This document shows, piece by piece, positions 47,103 to 56,425 of a DNA stretch of 64,000 nt. The stretch's first letter is position 1. The number at the start of each line of letters is the position of its first letter. The DNA comes from Marinobacter denitrificans (GTDB taxonomy: Bacteria > Pseudomonadota > Gammaproteobacteria > Pseudomonadales > Oleiphilaceae), in the NCBI RefSeq assembly GCF_008795955.1, contig NZ_VMHN01000002.1, positions 310,001 to 374,000 of the forward strand. Direction: 5' to 3'. A model generated the notes under the pieces. That model saw nothing but the letters and a program-made list of their open reading frames with translations, did not search any database and was not told the origin of the DNA. The position numbers were made by a program, and so were the translations under genes.

Positions 47103-48143
47103 GTGAGAGGTCATGAGCGTGATGTAATCAGTACGGGGCAGCCACCCTGGAAGTCGCCTGTCGCATTGTCCATCCTGATGCATGGGCTGGTTCTGGGGGT
47201 GGCATTGGCGGGCTGGTCCTGGTCTGTTCCCAAGGACGATCCGCAGCCGCCCAGTATTTCGGCGCGACTGGTTACCCAGAACGAGCCTGAGCCGAGCCCT
47301 GTGACAGAGCCGGTGGATCAGCCCGACCGTGATGAAGAGCGGCGGCAGGAAGAACAGGAAAAGCAGCGACAGGAAGAGGCAGAGCGCCAGAAGGCTGAGG
47401 AAGAAGAGCGCGCAAGGCAGGAGGCTCGCCGCATCAAGCAGGAAAAGGAGCGCGAGCAGGAGCGTCAGCGTCAGGAAGAAGAGGCGCGGCGCAAGCAGGA
47501 GCAGCAGCGTCAGGCGGAGGAAGAGGCCGCCCGCCAGAAAGCTGAGGCTGAAGCGAAGGAGCGTGAACGCCAGAAAGCCGAAGAAGAGAAGCGTCGCCAG
47601 GAGGAAGCTGCCCGCAAGGCTGCCGAGGAAAAACGACGGGCCGAAGAGCAACGAAAGCAAGAGGAAGCAGAACGTAAGGCACGTGAAGAACGGGAACGGC
47701 TTGAAGCCGAGCGCAAACGCAAAGAGCGGGAGCGCCGCTTGCAAGAGCAGCAGTTAGAAGCTCTGGCGGATGAGGCGCAGCAGCAACGCGAATCCGACGA
47801 AAGGAAACGTCGCGAAGCGGCTGCGGCCAAAGCTCGCGAAGCCCAGATGCTGTCGGAAAGCCAGAAGTACCAGGCGTTGATCCGGGAACGCCTGAGCCAG
47901 GCCTGGTATCCGCCGTCGTCGGCAACCGAGGAAATGACTGCGAGGCTGCAGATTACGCTGCTGCCCACCGGTGAACTTGCCTCGGTAAAGCTTGTCTCCA
48001 GCAGTGGTAATACCGCGTTTGATAACTCGGCACTAGGGGCAGTGAAATCGCTGAACCGGTATCCGATTCCGGATGATCGTGACACATTTGAAAGCTATTT
48101 CCGCCAGTTTACGATTGAGTTCAATCCCCGGCGGTTGAGATAA
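47103..48143 (+). CDS. tolA: Tol-Pal system protein TolA
   Basis: TolA spans the periplasm and transmits proton-motive force to Pal and TolB. The 346-residue product has one membrane helix (about 20-42), a very long Glu/Lys/Arg/Gln/Ala-rich helical domain II (about 70-255) encoded by imperfectly repeated DNA, and a C-terminal TolA domain III (about 265-346). It starts at GTG 47103. The repetitive middle part is normal for TolA and explains the low-complexity DNA here. Confidence 0.94.
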   Translation: MRGHERDVISTGQPPWKSPVALSILMHGLVLGVALAGWSWSVPKDDPQPPSISARLVTQNEPEPSPVTEPVDQPDRDEERRQEEQEKQRQEEAERQKAEEEERARQEARRIKQEKEREQERQRQEEEARRKQEQQRQAEEEAARQKAEAEAKERERQKAEEEKRRQEEAARKAAEEKRRAEEQRKQEEAERKAREERERLEAERKRKERERRLQEQQLEALADEAQQQRESDERKRREAAAAKAREAQMLSESQKYQALIRERLSQAWYPPSSATEEMTARLQITLLPTGELASVKLVSSSGNTAFDNSALGAVKSLNRYPIPDDRDTFESYFRQFTIEFNPRRLR

Positions 48144-48148
48144 GGACG

Positions 48149-49486
48149 ATGGGACCACAGATGACGAACCGGACAAGTAAAGGCAGGCAACTCTCAGGAG
48201 CAGTGGTGACATGGGTGTTGGCGGTTGCCGTGATGATCGGCAGCAGTCCCGCCAGTGCCGAATTGTTGATACGGATTACCGAAGGGGCTGATTCGGCCAT
48301 TCCGGTAGCTGTCGTTCCGTTTTCAGAATCGGGGGCCATGCCGTCAGGCGACAAGATAAGCAGTATCGTGCAGGACGATCTCACCATGACCGGTGAGTTC
48401 CGCCCGCTACCGGCAGAAAAAATGCTCAGCCTTCCCGCGAAAGGCGACGACGTTTACTTCCGCGACTGGCGGATGCTTGGGCAACGCTATGTGCTGGTTG
48501 GCCAGCTGACACGCAGGGGCGACAAGGTCGAAGCGCGCTACGAGTTGTTCGATGTTAACCGTGAACAGCGGATTATGGGCGCCACGGCTTCTTCCTCGGT
48601 CAACAGTACCCGAAGCCTTGCCCATCACATCAGCGACCGGGTGTATGAAGCCATTACCGGCGTCCCCGGCGCCTTTTCAACCAAACTGGCCTACGTCACC
48701 CTTGAGCGCTCCGGCGATGAGCCGCTCTATCGGCTTCAGGTGAGTGACGTAGACGGTAAGCGGGCCAGGGTCAGATTGGAAAGTGACGAGCCGATCCTCT
48801 CCCCAGCCTGGTCTCCGGATGCGAGAAAACTCGCTTACGTCTCGTTCGAAACCGGTAAGCCGGCCATTTATATCCATGAGCTTTCAACCGGCAACCGTAC
48901 CCGCGTTGCGGATTACCGCGGCCTGAACTCGGCGCCGGCCTGGTCGGATGACGGTCGCTCACTGCTGGTGACCCTGTCCAAGGATGGCAATGCAGAAATC
49001 TACAAGCTGGACATTGAAAGTGGTTCACTGAAGCGATTGACCAACCATTGGTCCATCGATACCGAGCCCATGTGGGACCACACCGGTGACGGATTCTATT
49101 TCACCTCTGACCGCTCTGGTGGCCCACAGATCTATCACAAGGCCAGCGAGGACGCCGAGCCCCGCCGGATTACTTTTGGCAGCCGCTATAATGCCCGGCC
49201 ACGTCCCGACAACGACGGCAAATACGTCTATTATGTGCATCAGAGGGACAAGTCGTTCCACATTGCACGTACAAATCTGAAAACTGAAGAGGAGACGGTT
49301 CTCACTCGTACAGACTCCGACGAGTCACCCAGTGTCGCACCTAATGGCCGCATGCTGATTTATGCCACGAAGCAGGGTGGAAACAGTGTACTAACTGTAA
49401 TTGCTGCAGATGGTGGGGCAGCTTATAGTTTGCCCGCTTCAAAGGGCGACGTCCGAGAGCCGGCGTGGTCACCAATTGTCCGGTAA
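48149..49486 (+). CDS. tolB: Tol-Pal system protein TolB
   Basis: TolB is the periplasmic beta-propeller that competes with Lpp/Pal interactions and binds Pal. The 445-residue product has a signal peptide (cleaved after ASA, about residue 31), an N-terminal domain (to about 170) and six WD-like propeller repeats (motifs PAWSPDARKLAYVS, PAWSDDGRSLLV). AAGGA lies about 4 bases before the ATG at 48149; an internal ATG at 48161 is an alternative. It ends 71 bp before pal. Confidence 0.96.
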   Translation: MGPQMTNRTSKGRQLSGAVVTWVLAVAVMIGSSPASAELLIRITEGADSAIPVAVVPFSESGAMPSGDKISSIVQDDLTMTGEFRPLPAEKMLSLPAKGDDVYFRDWRMLGQRYVLVGQLTRRGDKVEARYELFDVNREQRIMGATASSSVNSTRSLAHHISDRVYEAITGVPGAFSTKLAYVTLERSGDEPLYRLQVSDVDGKRARVRLESDEPILSPAWSPDARKLAYVSFETGKPAIYIHELSTGNRTRVADYRGLNSAPAWSDDGRSLLVTLSKDGNAEIYKLDIESGSLKRLTNHWSIDTEPMWDHTGDGFYFTSDRSGGPQIYHKASEDAEPRRITFGSRYNARPRPDNDGKYVYYVHQRDKSFHIARTNLKTEEETVLTRTDSDESPSVAPNGRMLIYATKQGGNSVLTVIAADGGAAYSLPASKGDVREPAWSPIVR

Positions 49487-49490
49487 GCCG

Positions 49491-49512
49491 AAACCCTGAA
49501 CCCGCAGGGTTC
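49491..49512 (+). promoter_or_regulatory. Alternative hairpins between tolB and pal
   Basis: AACCCTG / CAGGGTT (7 bp) and GAACCC / GGGTTC (6 bp) overlap and cannot form together. They sit just after the tolB stop and may tune pal level. No T run. Confidence 0.4.
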
Positions 49513-49557
49513 GTTTGCACTTATGAACAAGAGACTATCAACAGGAAGGAAGTGACT

Positions 49558-50124
49558 ATGAAAATGACAGCACAACACAAAGCGTTGGCCCTGGTTTTTT
49601 CCCTGGGTCTGATTGCCGGCTGTAGCAGCACCGGCGACCCCGTTGAAGATGAAGCCTATGGCAGTGTAGACCAGGAAGGTGGTAGCACTGTTTATGGTGG
49701 CGACGACGAAGGCGGTGTGTCCTCGTCCGAGATGACCGAAGAACAGCGCCGTCAAGCTGAGGAGCGCGCTGAGCGAGCTGAAGCGGAAGCGATGCGTGAA
49801 ATCACCACATTCTACTTCGATTTCGACACTGCCGAGATCAAGTCAGAAGCCCGTGAAGTGCTGGTTGCCCATGCCCGTTACCTGCAGGCTAATCCTGGCC
49901 GGGATGTACGCATTGAAGGTCATGCAGACGAGCGTGGCACCAAGGAGTACAACCTGGCACTGGGCGAGCGTCGTGCCAATGCCATTGAGCGCTTCCTGAT
50001 TGTTAACGGTGCGTCGCGTGGCCAGATGGAAACCATCAGCTACGGTGAAGAGAAGCCGGCAGTCATGGGTTCCGATGAAAGCTCCTGGGCCCAGAACCGT
50101 CGCGTTGAACTTGTTTTCCAGTAA
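49558..50124 (+). CDS. pal: Peptidoglycan-associated lipoprotein Pal
   Basis: Pal is an outer-membrane lipoprotein that binds peptidoglycan. The 188-residue product has a lipoprotein signal with lipobox LIAGC (Cys near residue 22), an acidic linker (about 25-65), and an OmpA-like domain (about 78-185) with FDFDTAEI near 82, GHADERGTKEYNLALGERRA near 120. The ATG at 49558 has AAGGAAG upstream; an upstream in-frame start at 49465 lies within tolB and is rejected. Confidence 0.96.
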   Translation: MKMTAQHKALALVFSLGLIAGCSSTGDPVEDEAYGSVDQEGGSTVYGGDDEGGVSSSEMTEEQRRQAEERAERAEAEAMREITTFYFDFDTAEIKSEAREVLVAHARYLQANPGRDVRIEGHADERGTKEYNLALGERRANAIERFLIVNGASRGQMETISYGEEKPAVMGSDESSWAQNRRVELVFQ

Positions 50125-50136
50125 CAGGCGAATCCC

Positions 50137-50910
50137 ATGAGACATTTGCTCATGGCGACAGTGTTGCTCCCGCTGGCCTTTGGGCCGGCGGGCAGCGCTC
50201 TGGCGCAATCCGTTTCCCCGGCTTTCCAGAACAATTCCTCTGAGGCCGAACGCAAGGCCGGTAATAGCCAGGCCAACGCAGAGTTGTTCTACATGATCCA
50301 GCAATTGCAGGGTGAAGTTCGCCGTCTGCAGGGGCGGGTAGAAGAGCAACAAAATCTGATTGATCGCCTGACCCGGCAATCGCGGGACCGCTATATCGAT
50401 CTTGATCAGCGGATCCTGAAACTTTCGGAAAGCCAGGCTGAGCCTCCGACCGATAGTGCGGACACCCGTGGTTCTGATTCCGACGCGGGAAATTCCGGAG
50501 TAAAAACGAAAATTTACCGCCAACCTTCCGACGAAGAGCGGACCGCCTACCAGAAGATCCAGACGCTTATCCATCAGGACAAGAACTACGACCAGGCCAT
50601 CAACGGGTTGTATGACTTTATTGATAAGTACGAGGAAGGCGACCTCACCGTTAATGCCTATTATTGGCTGGGTGAAGTATACCTGGTTGAGAAAAAGCTT
50701 GAGCAGGCCCGGCAGGCATTCACCATTGTTGCCACGCGTTATGGGGACCATCGTAAGGCCCCGGACGCTGTCTACAAGCTCGGGGTTACGCTGGACCGGC
50801 AGGGTGAAAAGGGTCAGGCTCGCTCACGAATGGAAACCGTCGTTGAGGACTACCCGAATACCGGTGCCGCAAAGCTGGCGCAGAAATATCTGGATTCCGG
50901 TAGCAGCTGA
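50137..50910 (+). CDS. cpoB: Cell division coordinator CpoB (YbgF)
   Basis: CpoB is a periplasmic protein that links Tol-Pal to peptidoglycan synthesis at the septum. The 257-residue product has a signal peptide (about 1-23, cleaved after LAQ), an N-terminal coiled coil (about 42-105) that trimerises, a flexible linker, and TPR-like repeats (about 130-255). It starts 12 bp after pal and ends the operon. Length matches E. coli (263). Confidence 0.93.
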   Translation: MRHLLMATVLLPLAFGPAGSALAQSVSPAFQNNSSEAERKAGNSQANAELFYMIQQLQGEVRRLQGRVEEQQNLIDRLTRQSRDRYIDLDQRILKLSESQAEPPTDSADTRGSDSDAGNSGVKTKIYRQPSDEERTAYQKIQTLIHQDKNYDQAINGLYDFIDKYEEGDLTVNAYYWLGEVYLVEKKLEQARQAFTIVATRYGDHRKAPDAVYKLGVTLDRQGEKGQARSRMETVVEDYPNTGAAKLAQKYLDSGSS

Positions 50911-50954
50911 TTTCCGTTGGCGTGAAGAATGTTGAGAAACCTGGGAATTAGGGG

Positions 50955-50982
50955 TTGATCGGCGCTGAAAAATCATTACTAT
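50955..50982 (+). promoter_or_regulatory. Sigma-70 promoter of the tRNA-Lys genes
   Basis: TTGATC, a 16-bp spacer and TACTAT, followed by a GC-rich stretch GCGCC near the predicted start, as in stringently controlled stable-RNA promoters. The first tRNA begins 13 bp after the -10. Confidence 0.65.
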
Positions 50983-50995
50983 ATGCGCCTCGTTT

Positions 50996-51071
50996 GGGTC
51001 GTTAGCTCAGTTGGTAGAGCAGTTGGCTTTTAACCAATTGGTCGAAGGTTCGAATCCTTCACGACCCACCA
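50996..51071 (+). tRNA. tRNA-Lys (TTT), copy 1
   Basis: The 76-nt cloverleaf has acceptor GGGTCGT / ACGACCC, anticodon loop CTTTTAA (TTT), T-loop TTCGAAT and an encoded CCA end. It is identical in sequence to copy 2. Confidence 0.98.
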
Positions 51072-51138
51072 AATTGCGAACCAGGTGGTGGGATGTATCA
51101 TCGTTTGGTTCCGGGTCCGGAAGCGGGCTGGTAGTTGC

Positions 51139-51214
51139 GGGTCGTTAGCTCAGTTGGTAGAGCAGTTGGCTTTTAACCAATTGGTCGAAGGTTCGAATCC
51201 TTCACGACCCACCA
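51139..51214 (+). tRNA. tRNA-Lys (TTT), copy 2
   Basis: Identical 76-nt copy of the first tRNA-Lys, separated from it by 67 bp. It also has an encoded CCA end and is followed by a terminator. Confidence 0.98.
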
Positions 51215-51244
51215 AAAAAACAGATAGCGAAACGCTTTCTGTTG

Positions 51245-51273
51245 AAAAAAGAGCCTCAGGGCTCTTTTTTTTT
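51245..51273 (+). terminator. Terminator after the tRNA-Lys pair
   Basis: An 11-bp stem AAAAAAGAGCC / GGCTCTTTTTT with a TCAG loop, continuing in a T run. Confidence 0.9.
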
Positions 51274-51321
51274 GGCTATACGGTCATACATCTGTCCGTA
51301 GGGAGCGTAATCGACTCCAAG

Positions 51322-51330
51322 TGATATACT
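51322..51330 (+). promoter_or_regulatory. Extended -10 promoter of nadA
   Basis: TGATATACT is an extended -10 (TGn plus TATACT), 33 bp before the nadA ATG. No good -35 was found at the right spacing, as is common for extended -10 promoters. Confidence 0.5.
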
Positions 51331-51363
51331 CCGCAGGTTAACGCGCAATACAGAGATGCTGTG

Positions 51364-52425
51364 ATGACACGAGGTGAAGACCGTATTCTGGTTCAGGAGC
51401 ACCTGGCACACCAGGCTGAGCCCAAGAGCCTCAGTGAGGCCGAGAAAGCCGACCTTGAGTCCCGTATCCGTGCGGCCTTGAAGGCTCAGGATGCTGTACT
51501 CGTGGCCCATTATTACACCGACCCGGATATTCAGCGTCTGGCTGAGGAGACGGGCGGCTGCGTTGCGGATTCCCTGGAAATGGCCCGCTTTGGCAATCAG
51601 CACGAAGCCTCAACCGTTGTTGTCGCAGGTGTACGCTTTATGGGCGAGACAGCAAAAATCCTCAACCCGGAGAAGCGGGTGCTGATGCCCACTCTGGAAG
51701 CTACCTGCTCCCTGGACATTGGGTGTCCCGCCGACGAGTTTGCAGATTTTTGTGACCAGCATCCGGACCGGACTGTTGTGGTGTACGCCAACACCTCTGC
51801 CGCCGTGAAGGCGAGAGCGGACTGGGTGGTTACCTCCAGTTGTGCCCAGGCTATTGTGGAATCACTGGATGCCCGCGGCGAGAAAATTCTCTGGGCTCCG
51901 GACAAGCATCTTGGCCATTATGTCCAGAAGACCACCGGGGCCGATGTTCTGTTGTGGGACGGCTCCTGTATCGTTCATGAAGAGTTCAAATATCGTGGGC
52001 TGGAGGATCTTCAGGCACTGTATCCGGATGCCGCCGTACTGGTTCACCCGGAGTCCCCTGATGCAGTGGTGGAGATGGCTGATGTGGTCGGGTCCACGTC
52101 GCAACTGATCCATGCCGTACAGACCCTGCCCAATGAGCAGTTCATAGTGGCGACCGACAACGGTATCTTTTACAAGATGCAGCAACTGGCGCCCAATAAA
52201 ACCCTGATTGAAGCTCCTACAGCAGGAAACGGCGCCACCTGCCGAAGCTGCGCTCATTGTCCGTGGATGGCAATGAACGGGCTCGAGAACCTGCTTTCAG
52301 TGATCGAAAATGGCGACCAGGAAGTTCATGTGGACCCCGCGCTGCGTGAAAAGGCCCTGAAGCCCCTGCACAGGATGCTGGATTTTACCGCCAACATGAA
52401 CCTGAAGGCTGCCGGCAACGCCTGA
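51364..52425 (+). CDS. nadA: Quinolinate synthase NadA
   Basis: NadA condenses iminoaspartate with dihydroxyacetone phosphate to make quinolinate for NAD. The 353-residue product has Cys residues that ligate the 4Fe-4S cluster in ATCSLDIGC (about 115), SSCAQA (about 160) and CRSCAHCPW (about 295). GTG at 51361 directly precedes the ATG at 51364; either may start. Complete and of normal length. It is convergent with bepA with a 2-bp gap. Confidence 0.96.
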   Translation: MTRGEDRILVQEHLAHQAEPKSLSEAEKADLESRIRAALKAQDAVLVAHYYTDPDIQRLAEETGGCVADSLEMARFGNQHEASTVVVAGVRFMGETAKILNPEKRVLMPTLEATCSLDIGCPADEFADFCDQHPDRTVVVYANTSAAVKARADWVVTSSCAQAIVESLDARGEKILWAPDKHLGHYVQKTTGADVLLWDGSCIVHEEFKYRGLEDLQALYPDAAVLVHPESPDAVVEMADVVGSTSQLIHAVQTLPNEQFIVATDNGIFYKMQQLAPNKTLIEAPTAGNGATCRSCAHCPWMAMNGLENLLSVIENGDQEVHVDPALREKALKPLHRMLDFTANMNLKAAGNA

Positions 52426-52427
52426 TA

Positions 52428-53906
52428 TCAGCTGCGTTGCTGGTTGAGCCTGGCTGACACCTGCGACAGGCGTTCCGTGACCACCTGTCGGAGGGGCGCG
52501 CCTGCGGGAAGTCGTTCCTGGGCCTGACGCAGCTGTCTCTGGGCGGCCTCCAGGTCGCCCATCAGAATATCGTGTTCGGCACGAGCCCGGTGCACCCCCA
52601 CAATATTCCGGGCCATCCCCTCGGCCTCAGCGAGCCGAAGCCATAGGTGCTCTTTTTGCGGTAAGTCCCGCGTCAGCTGGTGCAAATAATCCGCTGCACG
52701 TTTCCCGTTCCCGTCCTCAGTTTCAATCCGGGCCAGCATATCGGTAATCGGGTAGTTCCCCGGATTCCGCTCCAGCGCTTCCTCCAGCATGCTGCGGGCC
52801 TGCTCCACGCGACCCTGTTCAATCATGACCTCGGCGAGGGTAACCTGATAGGTAATGCGCCCCGGTGCGCTCTCAAGGAGTCGCTCAAGCTCGCTGCTCG
52901 CTTCGGTGTAGTCCCCGCTGTGCTGTAAGGCCACTGCGAGCCCATAGCGGACAGCATCGGGCTTCTCGGTATCAGGGCGGTCCAGGTAATCCCGGAAGGT
53001 CTCTACGGCAACCTGTGGCGACTTGGCGTAGCGCACCTGGAGCCGTGATCGCACCAGATGATATTCCTGAGCATCGGCCACATCCCGGCGGGGATATTGT
53101 TCAGCACGATTGCGGGTGTCAGAAACGCGGTTCTGGGTGAGTGGGTGGGTAGAGAGATACTCCGGAACCCGATTTCCCTGAAGCCGGTTCTGGCGCATCA
53201 TGATCTCGAACATTTCGGGCATGCCTCTCGGGTCCATGCCCGAGTCCGCCAGTATTTCCATGCCAATACGGTCGGCTTCCTGCTCGTGGGCGCGGCTATA
53301 GGCAAGCATGTTATGTATTGCCATTGCCTGGGTGCCAGCAATGGCGGCAATACCAATGTCCGACTGGGTTACCGCCGACAACACAATGCCTGCGATCATG
53401 CCGGCAATTGTCAGAGGTGTACTGGCCTCCTGTTGCTCAAGGCGTCTGGCAAAATGACGCTGGCTCAGGTGTGCCAGTTCGTGTGCCAGTACCGACGCAA
53501 ACTGCTGTTCGCTGCTGGCATTCAGGAATAACCCACCGTTGACGCCAACAATGTTGCCAGGCACCGCAAACGCGTTGATGTCGGGGCTGTCTATAATGGC
53601 AAGGGTCAGGTCGCTGCTCGAAAGGGGGGCTGACGGAACCAGCTGGTAAATTACCGAGCTGAGATAGTCGTAGACCAATGGGTCAGTGATCTGCGGTGCC
53701 GACCGCCGAATAGACGTCATGACCTGGCGACCGATCTCGGCTTCCTGCTGGCCCGAAATCAGGCCGCCACCGGCGCCTCCAATGGAGGGCAGGGTGCTGT
53801 CCGGGGATTGCGCCAGCGTTTTACCTGAAAACAGGCCCAGCAATAGCATCAGCGTAAATGCCAGTACTCCCTGCCATGGCGCAGGGCTTCGATGTCTCGG
53901 GCTCAT
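52428..53906 (-). CDS. bepA: Beta-barrel assembly-enhancing protease BepA (M48)
   Basis: BepA is a periplasmic zinc protease and chaperone that helps assemble or degrade LptD and other outer-membrane proteins. The 492-residue product has a signal peptide (about 10-35), the M48 site HELAHLSQRH near 145 with a downstream EADRIG third ligand, and C-terminal TPR repeats (about 290-490). The ATG at 53906 is chosen; a longer in-frame form to 53957 would add 17 residues before the signal. It lies in the bepA-tusA neighbourhood seen in Pseudomonas. Confidence 0.92.
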   Translation of the reverse strand: MSPRHRSPAPWQGVLAFTLMLLLGLFSGKTLAQSPDSTLPSIGGAGGGLISGQQEAEIGRQVMTSIRRSAPQITDPLVYDYLSSVIYQLVPSAPLSSSDLTLAIIDSPDINAFAVPGNIVGVNGGLFLNASSEQQFASVLAHELAHLSQRHFARRLEQQEASTPLTIAGMIAGIVLSAVTQSDIGIAAIAGTQAMAIHNMLAYSRAHEQEADRIGMEILADSGMDPRGMPEMFEIMMRQNRLQGNRVPEYLSTHPLTQNRVSDTRNRAEQYPRRDVADAQEYHLVRSRLQVRYAKSPQVAVETFRDYLDRPDTEKPDAVRYGLAVALQHSGDYTEASSELERLLESAPGRITYQVTLAEVMIEQGRVEQARSMLEEALERNPGNYPITDMLARIETEDGNGKRAADYLHQLTRDLPQKEHLWLRLAEAEGMARNIVGVHRARAEHDILMGDLEAAQRQLRQAQERLPAGAPLRQVVTERLSQVSARLNQQRS

Positions 53907-54065
53907 GGATAGACGGTGTCCCTTGTCATGTGATTTTGTCAGACAGCATTGTGCCACCGAAAGTTCGCTCCTGTGTGTGTGGCCCGTTACGATTGTGATG
54001 CATTAAAGTAACACTGTCGGCATAATGCCGGCTCTTAATTTTGACCACACGGGTATCTGGTTGTC

Positions 54066-54293
54066 ATGGCTGACCGAACACTTGATGCATCGGGGCTCCG
54101 TTGCCCTATGCCTCTGCTGAAAACCAAGCTCGAACTGAACAGCATGTCCCCCGGCCAGGAGCTGGAAGTGATCGCAACTGATGCCGGGTCCGCACGGGAT
54201 ATTCCTGCGTTCCTCAGGTTGTCCGCCCATGAGTTGGTCAGTTCGTCCGAACAGGGTGGCAGCTTCACCTTTGTGATAAAGTGCGGCGGCTAA
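54066..54293 (+). CDS. tusA: Sulfur carrier protein TusA
   Basis: TusA passes sulfur from IscS towards 2-thiouridine in tRNA. The 75-residue product has the family signature LDASGLRCPMPLLK with the carrier Cys near residue 14. Size matches E. coli (81). It is divergent from bepA and 30 bp before the permease gene. Confidence 0.94.
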   Translation: MADRTLDASGLRCPMPLLKTKLELNSMSPGQELEVIATDAGSARDIPAFLRLSAHELVSSSEQGGSFTFVIKCGG

Positions 54294-54323
54294 ACCTGCC
54301 GTGGTGACCATTCGGAGTCGTTA

Positions 54324-55400
54324 ATGATAAGAATTTTACGTGGTCTGGCTCACAAATACTTTTCAGATGAAGAAGCCGTCATTCTCTTCCTGCTGATCCT
54401 GGCAGGTGTAGTCTTTGTCATCCTGTTCGGCTCAATGCTGGCCCCCGCCATAGCATCGATCATCATTGCGTTCATCCTCCAGGGCCTGGTGACCAAGCTC
54501 AGCAAAATGGGCGTGCCGGAGCTCGTCGCCATTATCGGCGTTTTTTTCGTGTTTCTCGGCGTTCTGATTGGCTTCCTGTTCGGTCTGTTGCCACTGATCT
54601 GGACACAGGTTACGTCACTCGCTGGCGAGGCCCCGCGCATTTTCAGAGAGATGCAGTCCTATCTTGAGGTGTTGCCTCAACAGTACCCGACCCTGATATC
54701 CATGGAAGGTATCAACACCATCTATAATCAGGTAACGACGGAAGCGGGGCGTATGACGCAGTGGCTGGTGTCGTTTTCCCTGGCCAGTATACCGGACCTG
54801 GTCGCCCTGCTGATCTATATGGTACTTGTACCCATCCTGGTTTTCTTTTTCCTCAAAGATCGTCAGGTTCTGCTCGCGTCCATGTCACGGATGCTCCCAT
54901 CCCAGCGCCCGATGATGGTCCGGATCTGGAATGAAGTGAACCTGCAATGTGCAAATTATGTGCGTGGCAAGGCTGTTGAGATCCTCATTGTTGGTGGTGT
55001 GACCTATGTGTCTTTCAAGCTGCTGGGCATGCCCTATGCTGCACTGTTGTCGCTGATGGTCGGGCTGAGTGTGGTTATTCCCTATATCGGGGCGGCGGTT
55101 GTTACCCTCCCTGTAGCCATGATAGCTCTGTTCGCGTTCGGCTGGGGCAGTGAGTTTATCTGGGTTATGGTTGCCTATGGCATCATTCAGGCTCTGGATG
55201 GCAACGTGCTGGTGCCTGTCCTGTTCTCGGAAGTGAACAACCTGCATCCGGTGGCGATTATTGTGGCGGTTCTGTTTTTTGGAGGTATCTGGGGGCTTTG
55301 GGGGGTCTTCTTTGCCATCCCGCTGGCCACCATGCTCAAGGCGATATTTGCGGCATGGCCAGTGAAGGAGGGGCATTCGGCGGAAACAAAGGAGCCTTAA
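54324..55400 (+). CDS. PerM/AI-2E family transporter (UPF0118)
   Basis: This 358-residue membrane protein of the AI-2E/PerM family has about eight hydrophobic segments (at about 15-55, 62-90, 155-180, 215-330) and ends in a short soluble tail. The family motif region LLSLMVGLSVVIPYIGAAVV near 235-254 is present. Family members have been called autoinducer exporters or sodium antiporters; substrate is unknown here. It sits between tusA and dapA, as in Pseudomonas, and ends in a stem over its stop. Confidence 0.85.
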   Translation: MIRILRGLAHKYFSDEEAVILFLLILAGVVFVILFGSMLAPAIASIIIAFILQGLVTKLSKMGVPELVAIIGVFFVFLGVLIGFLFGLLPLIWTQVTSLAGEAPRIFREMQSYLEVLPQQYPTLISMEGINTIYNQVTTEAGRMTQWLVSFSLASIPDLVALLIYMVLVPILVFFFLKDRQVLLASMSRMLPSQRPMMVRIWNEVNLQCANYVRGKAVEILIVGGVTYVSFKLLGMPYAALLSLMVGLSVVIPYIGAAVVTLPVAMIALFAFGWGSEFIWVMVAYGIIQALDGNVLVPVLFSEVNNLHPVAIIVAVLFFGGIWGLWGVFFAIPLATMLKAIFAAWPVKEGHSAETKEP

Positions 55401-55457
55401 AGGCTGCCTGGCCTTCGGTTCACTCCGGGTGCTGGCATGACATCTCCTTTAATTCCC

Positions 55458-55486
55458 TTGTGTCGGGTGGTGCCCAACATTACCAT
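55458..55486 (+). promoter_or_regulatory. Sigma-70 promoter of dapA
   Basis: TTGTGT, a 17-bp spacer and TACCAT, 27 bp before the dapA ATG. Confidence 0.55.
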
Positions 55487-55512
55487 ATCGTTTTTATTCG
55501 TACGGAGTTTTT

Positions 55513-56388
55513 ATGATTACGGGGAGCCTTGTCGCACTGGTCACGCCCATGCATTCCGATGGCAGCATCCATTGGGAGCACCTTGATAAGCTGGTGGACT
55601 TTCATCTCGACAACGGGACGCATGGCATCGTGGCCGTTGGTACGACGGGTGAATCCGCAACGCTGGACCCGGAAGAACACATGCGGGTCGTTGGCCACAT
55701 CATAAAGCGGGTCGACCGCCGCATTCCGGTTATCGCCGGCACCGGTGGCAACAGTACCCGCGAAGCCATAGAGCTAACAGAAGAAGCCCACAAGCTGGGG
55801 GCGGATGCCTGCCTTCTGGTCGTGCCTTATTACAACAAGCCGACCCAGGAAGGCCTGTACCGTCACTTCAAAACCATTGCCGAAGCGGTTCCGGTGAATC
55901 AGATTCTCTACAACGTGCCCGGCCGCACCGCGTGTGACATGCTCAATGAAACCGTTGAGCGCCTGGCCGACATTCCGAACATCATTGGCATCAAGGACGC
56001 TACCGGCAATATTCCCCGCGGCGCAGAGCTGATAGAAGCCGTCAAAGGGCGACTGGTGGTTTATTCCGGCGACGACGCGACGGCGGCCGGGCTGATGCTG
56101 GCCGGCGGCAAAGGCAATGTCTCAGTGACTGCGAACGTTGCGCCCGGAGCCATGGCTGCGCTGTGTGAAGCTGCTATTGCCGGCGATCAAGCGGAAACCG
56201 ACAGGCTCAATGAGCTGCTGATGCCGTTGAACAGGAAGCTGTTCCTTGAAGCGAACCCGATTCCCGTCAAGTGGGCGCTCCATCGCATGGGCATGATTGG
56301 TGAAGGTATTCGCCTGCCACTCACCCCGCTGAGCGACAAGTTCCACGGCGAAGTGGAAGAAGCATTGAGAGCCTCTGGCGTACTCTGA
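55513..56388 (+). CDS. dapA: 4-hydroxy-tetrahydrodipicolinate synthase DapA
   Basis: DapA condenses pyruvate and aspartate semialdehyde, the first step to lysine and meso-diaminopimelate. The 291-residue product has the Schiff-base Lys in IIGIKDATG near 161, the motif GTTGES near 43-48 and YNVPGRT near 133-139. Complete and of normal length. A GGAG site lies about 6 bases before the ATG. It precedes bamC and purC, the same order as in Pseudomonas. Confidence 0.97.
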   Translation: MITGSLVALVTPMHSDGSIHWEHLDKLVDFHLDNGTHGIVAVGTTGESATLDPEEHMRVVGHIIKRVDRRIPVIAGTGGNSTREAIELTEEAHKLGADACLLVVPYYNKPTQEGLYRHFKTIAEAVPVNQILYNVPGRTACDMLNETVERLADIPNIIGIKDATGNIPRGAELIEAVKGRLVVYSGDDATAAGLMLAGGKGNVSVTANVAPGAMAALCEAAIAGDQAETDRLNELLMPLNRKLFLEANPIPVKWALHRMGMIGEGIRLPLTPLSDKFHGEVEEALRASGVL

Positions 56389-56425
56389 GTCGGGCTGTAT
56401 CATCTATCGTAACTGGAGTCGCCTG

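Noticed and set aside
47340..47760. Repetitive DNA that could mark a mobile element
   Set aside because: It encodes the normal charged helical domain of TolA.
50996..51214. Duplicate tRNA-Lys as integration attachment repeats
   Set aside because: No integrase or foreign genes lie between them; only 67 bp separate the copies.
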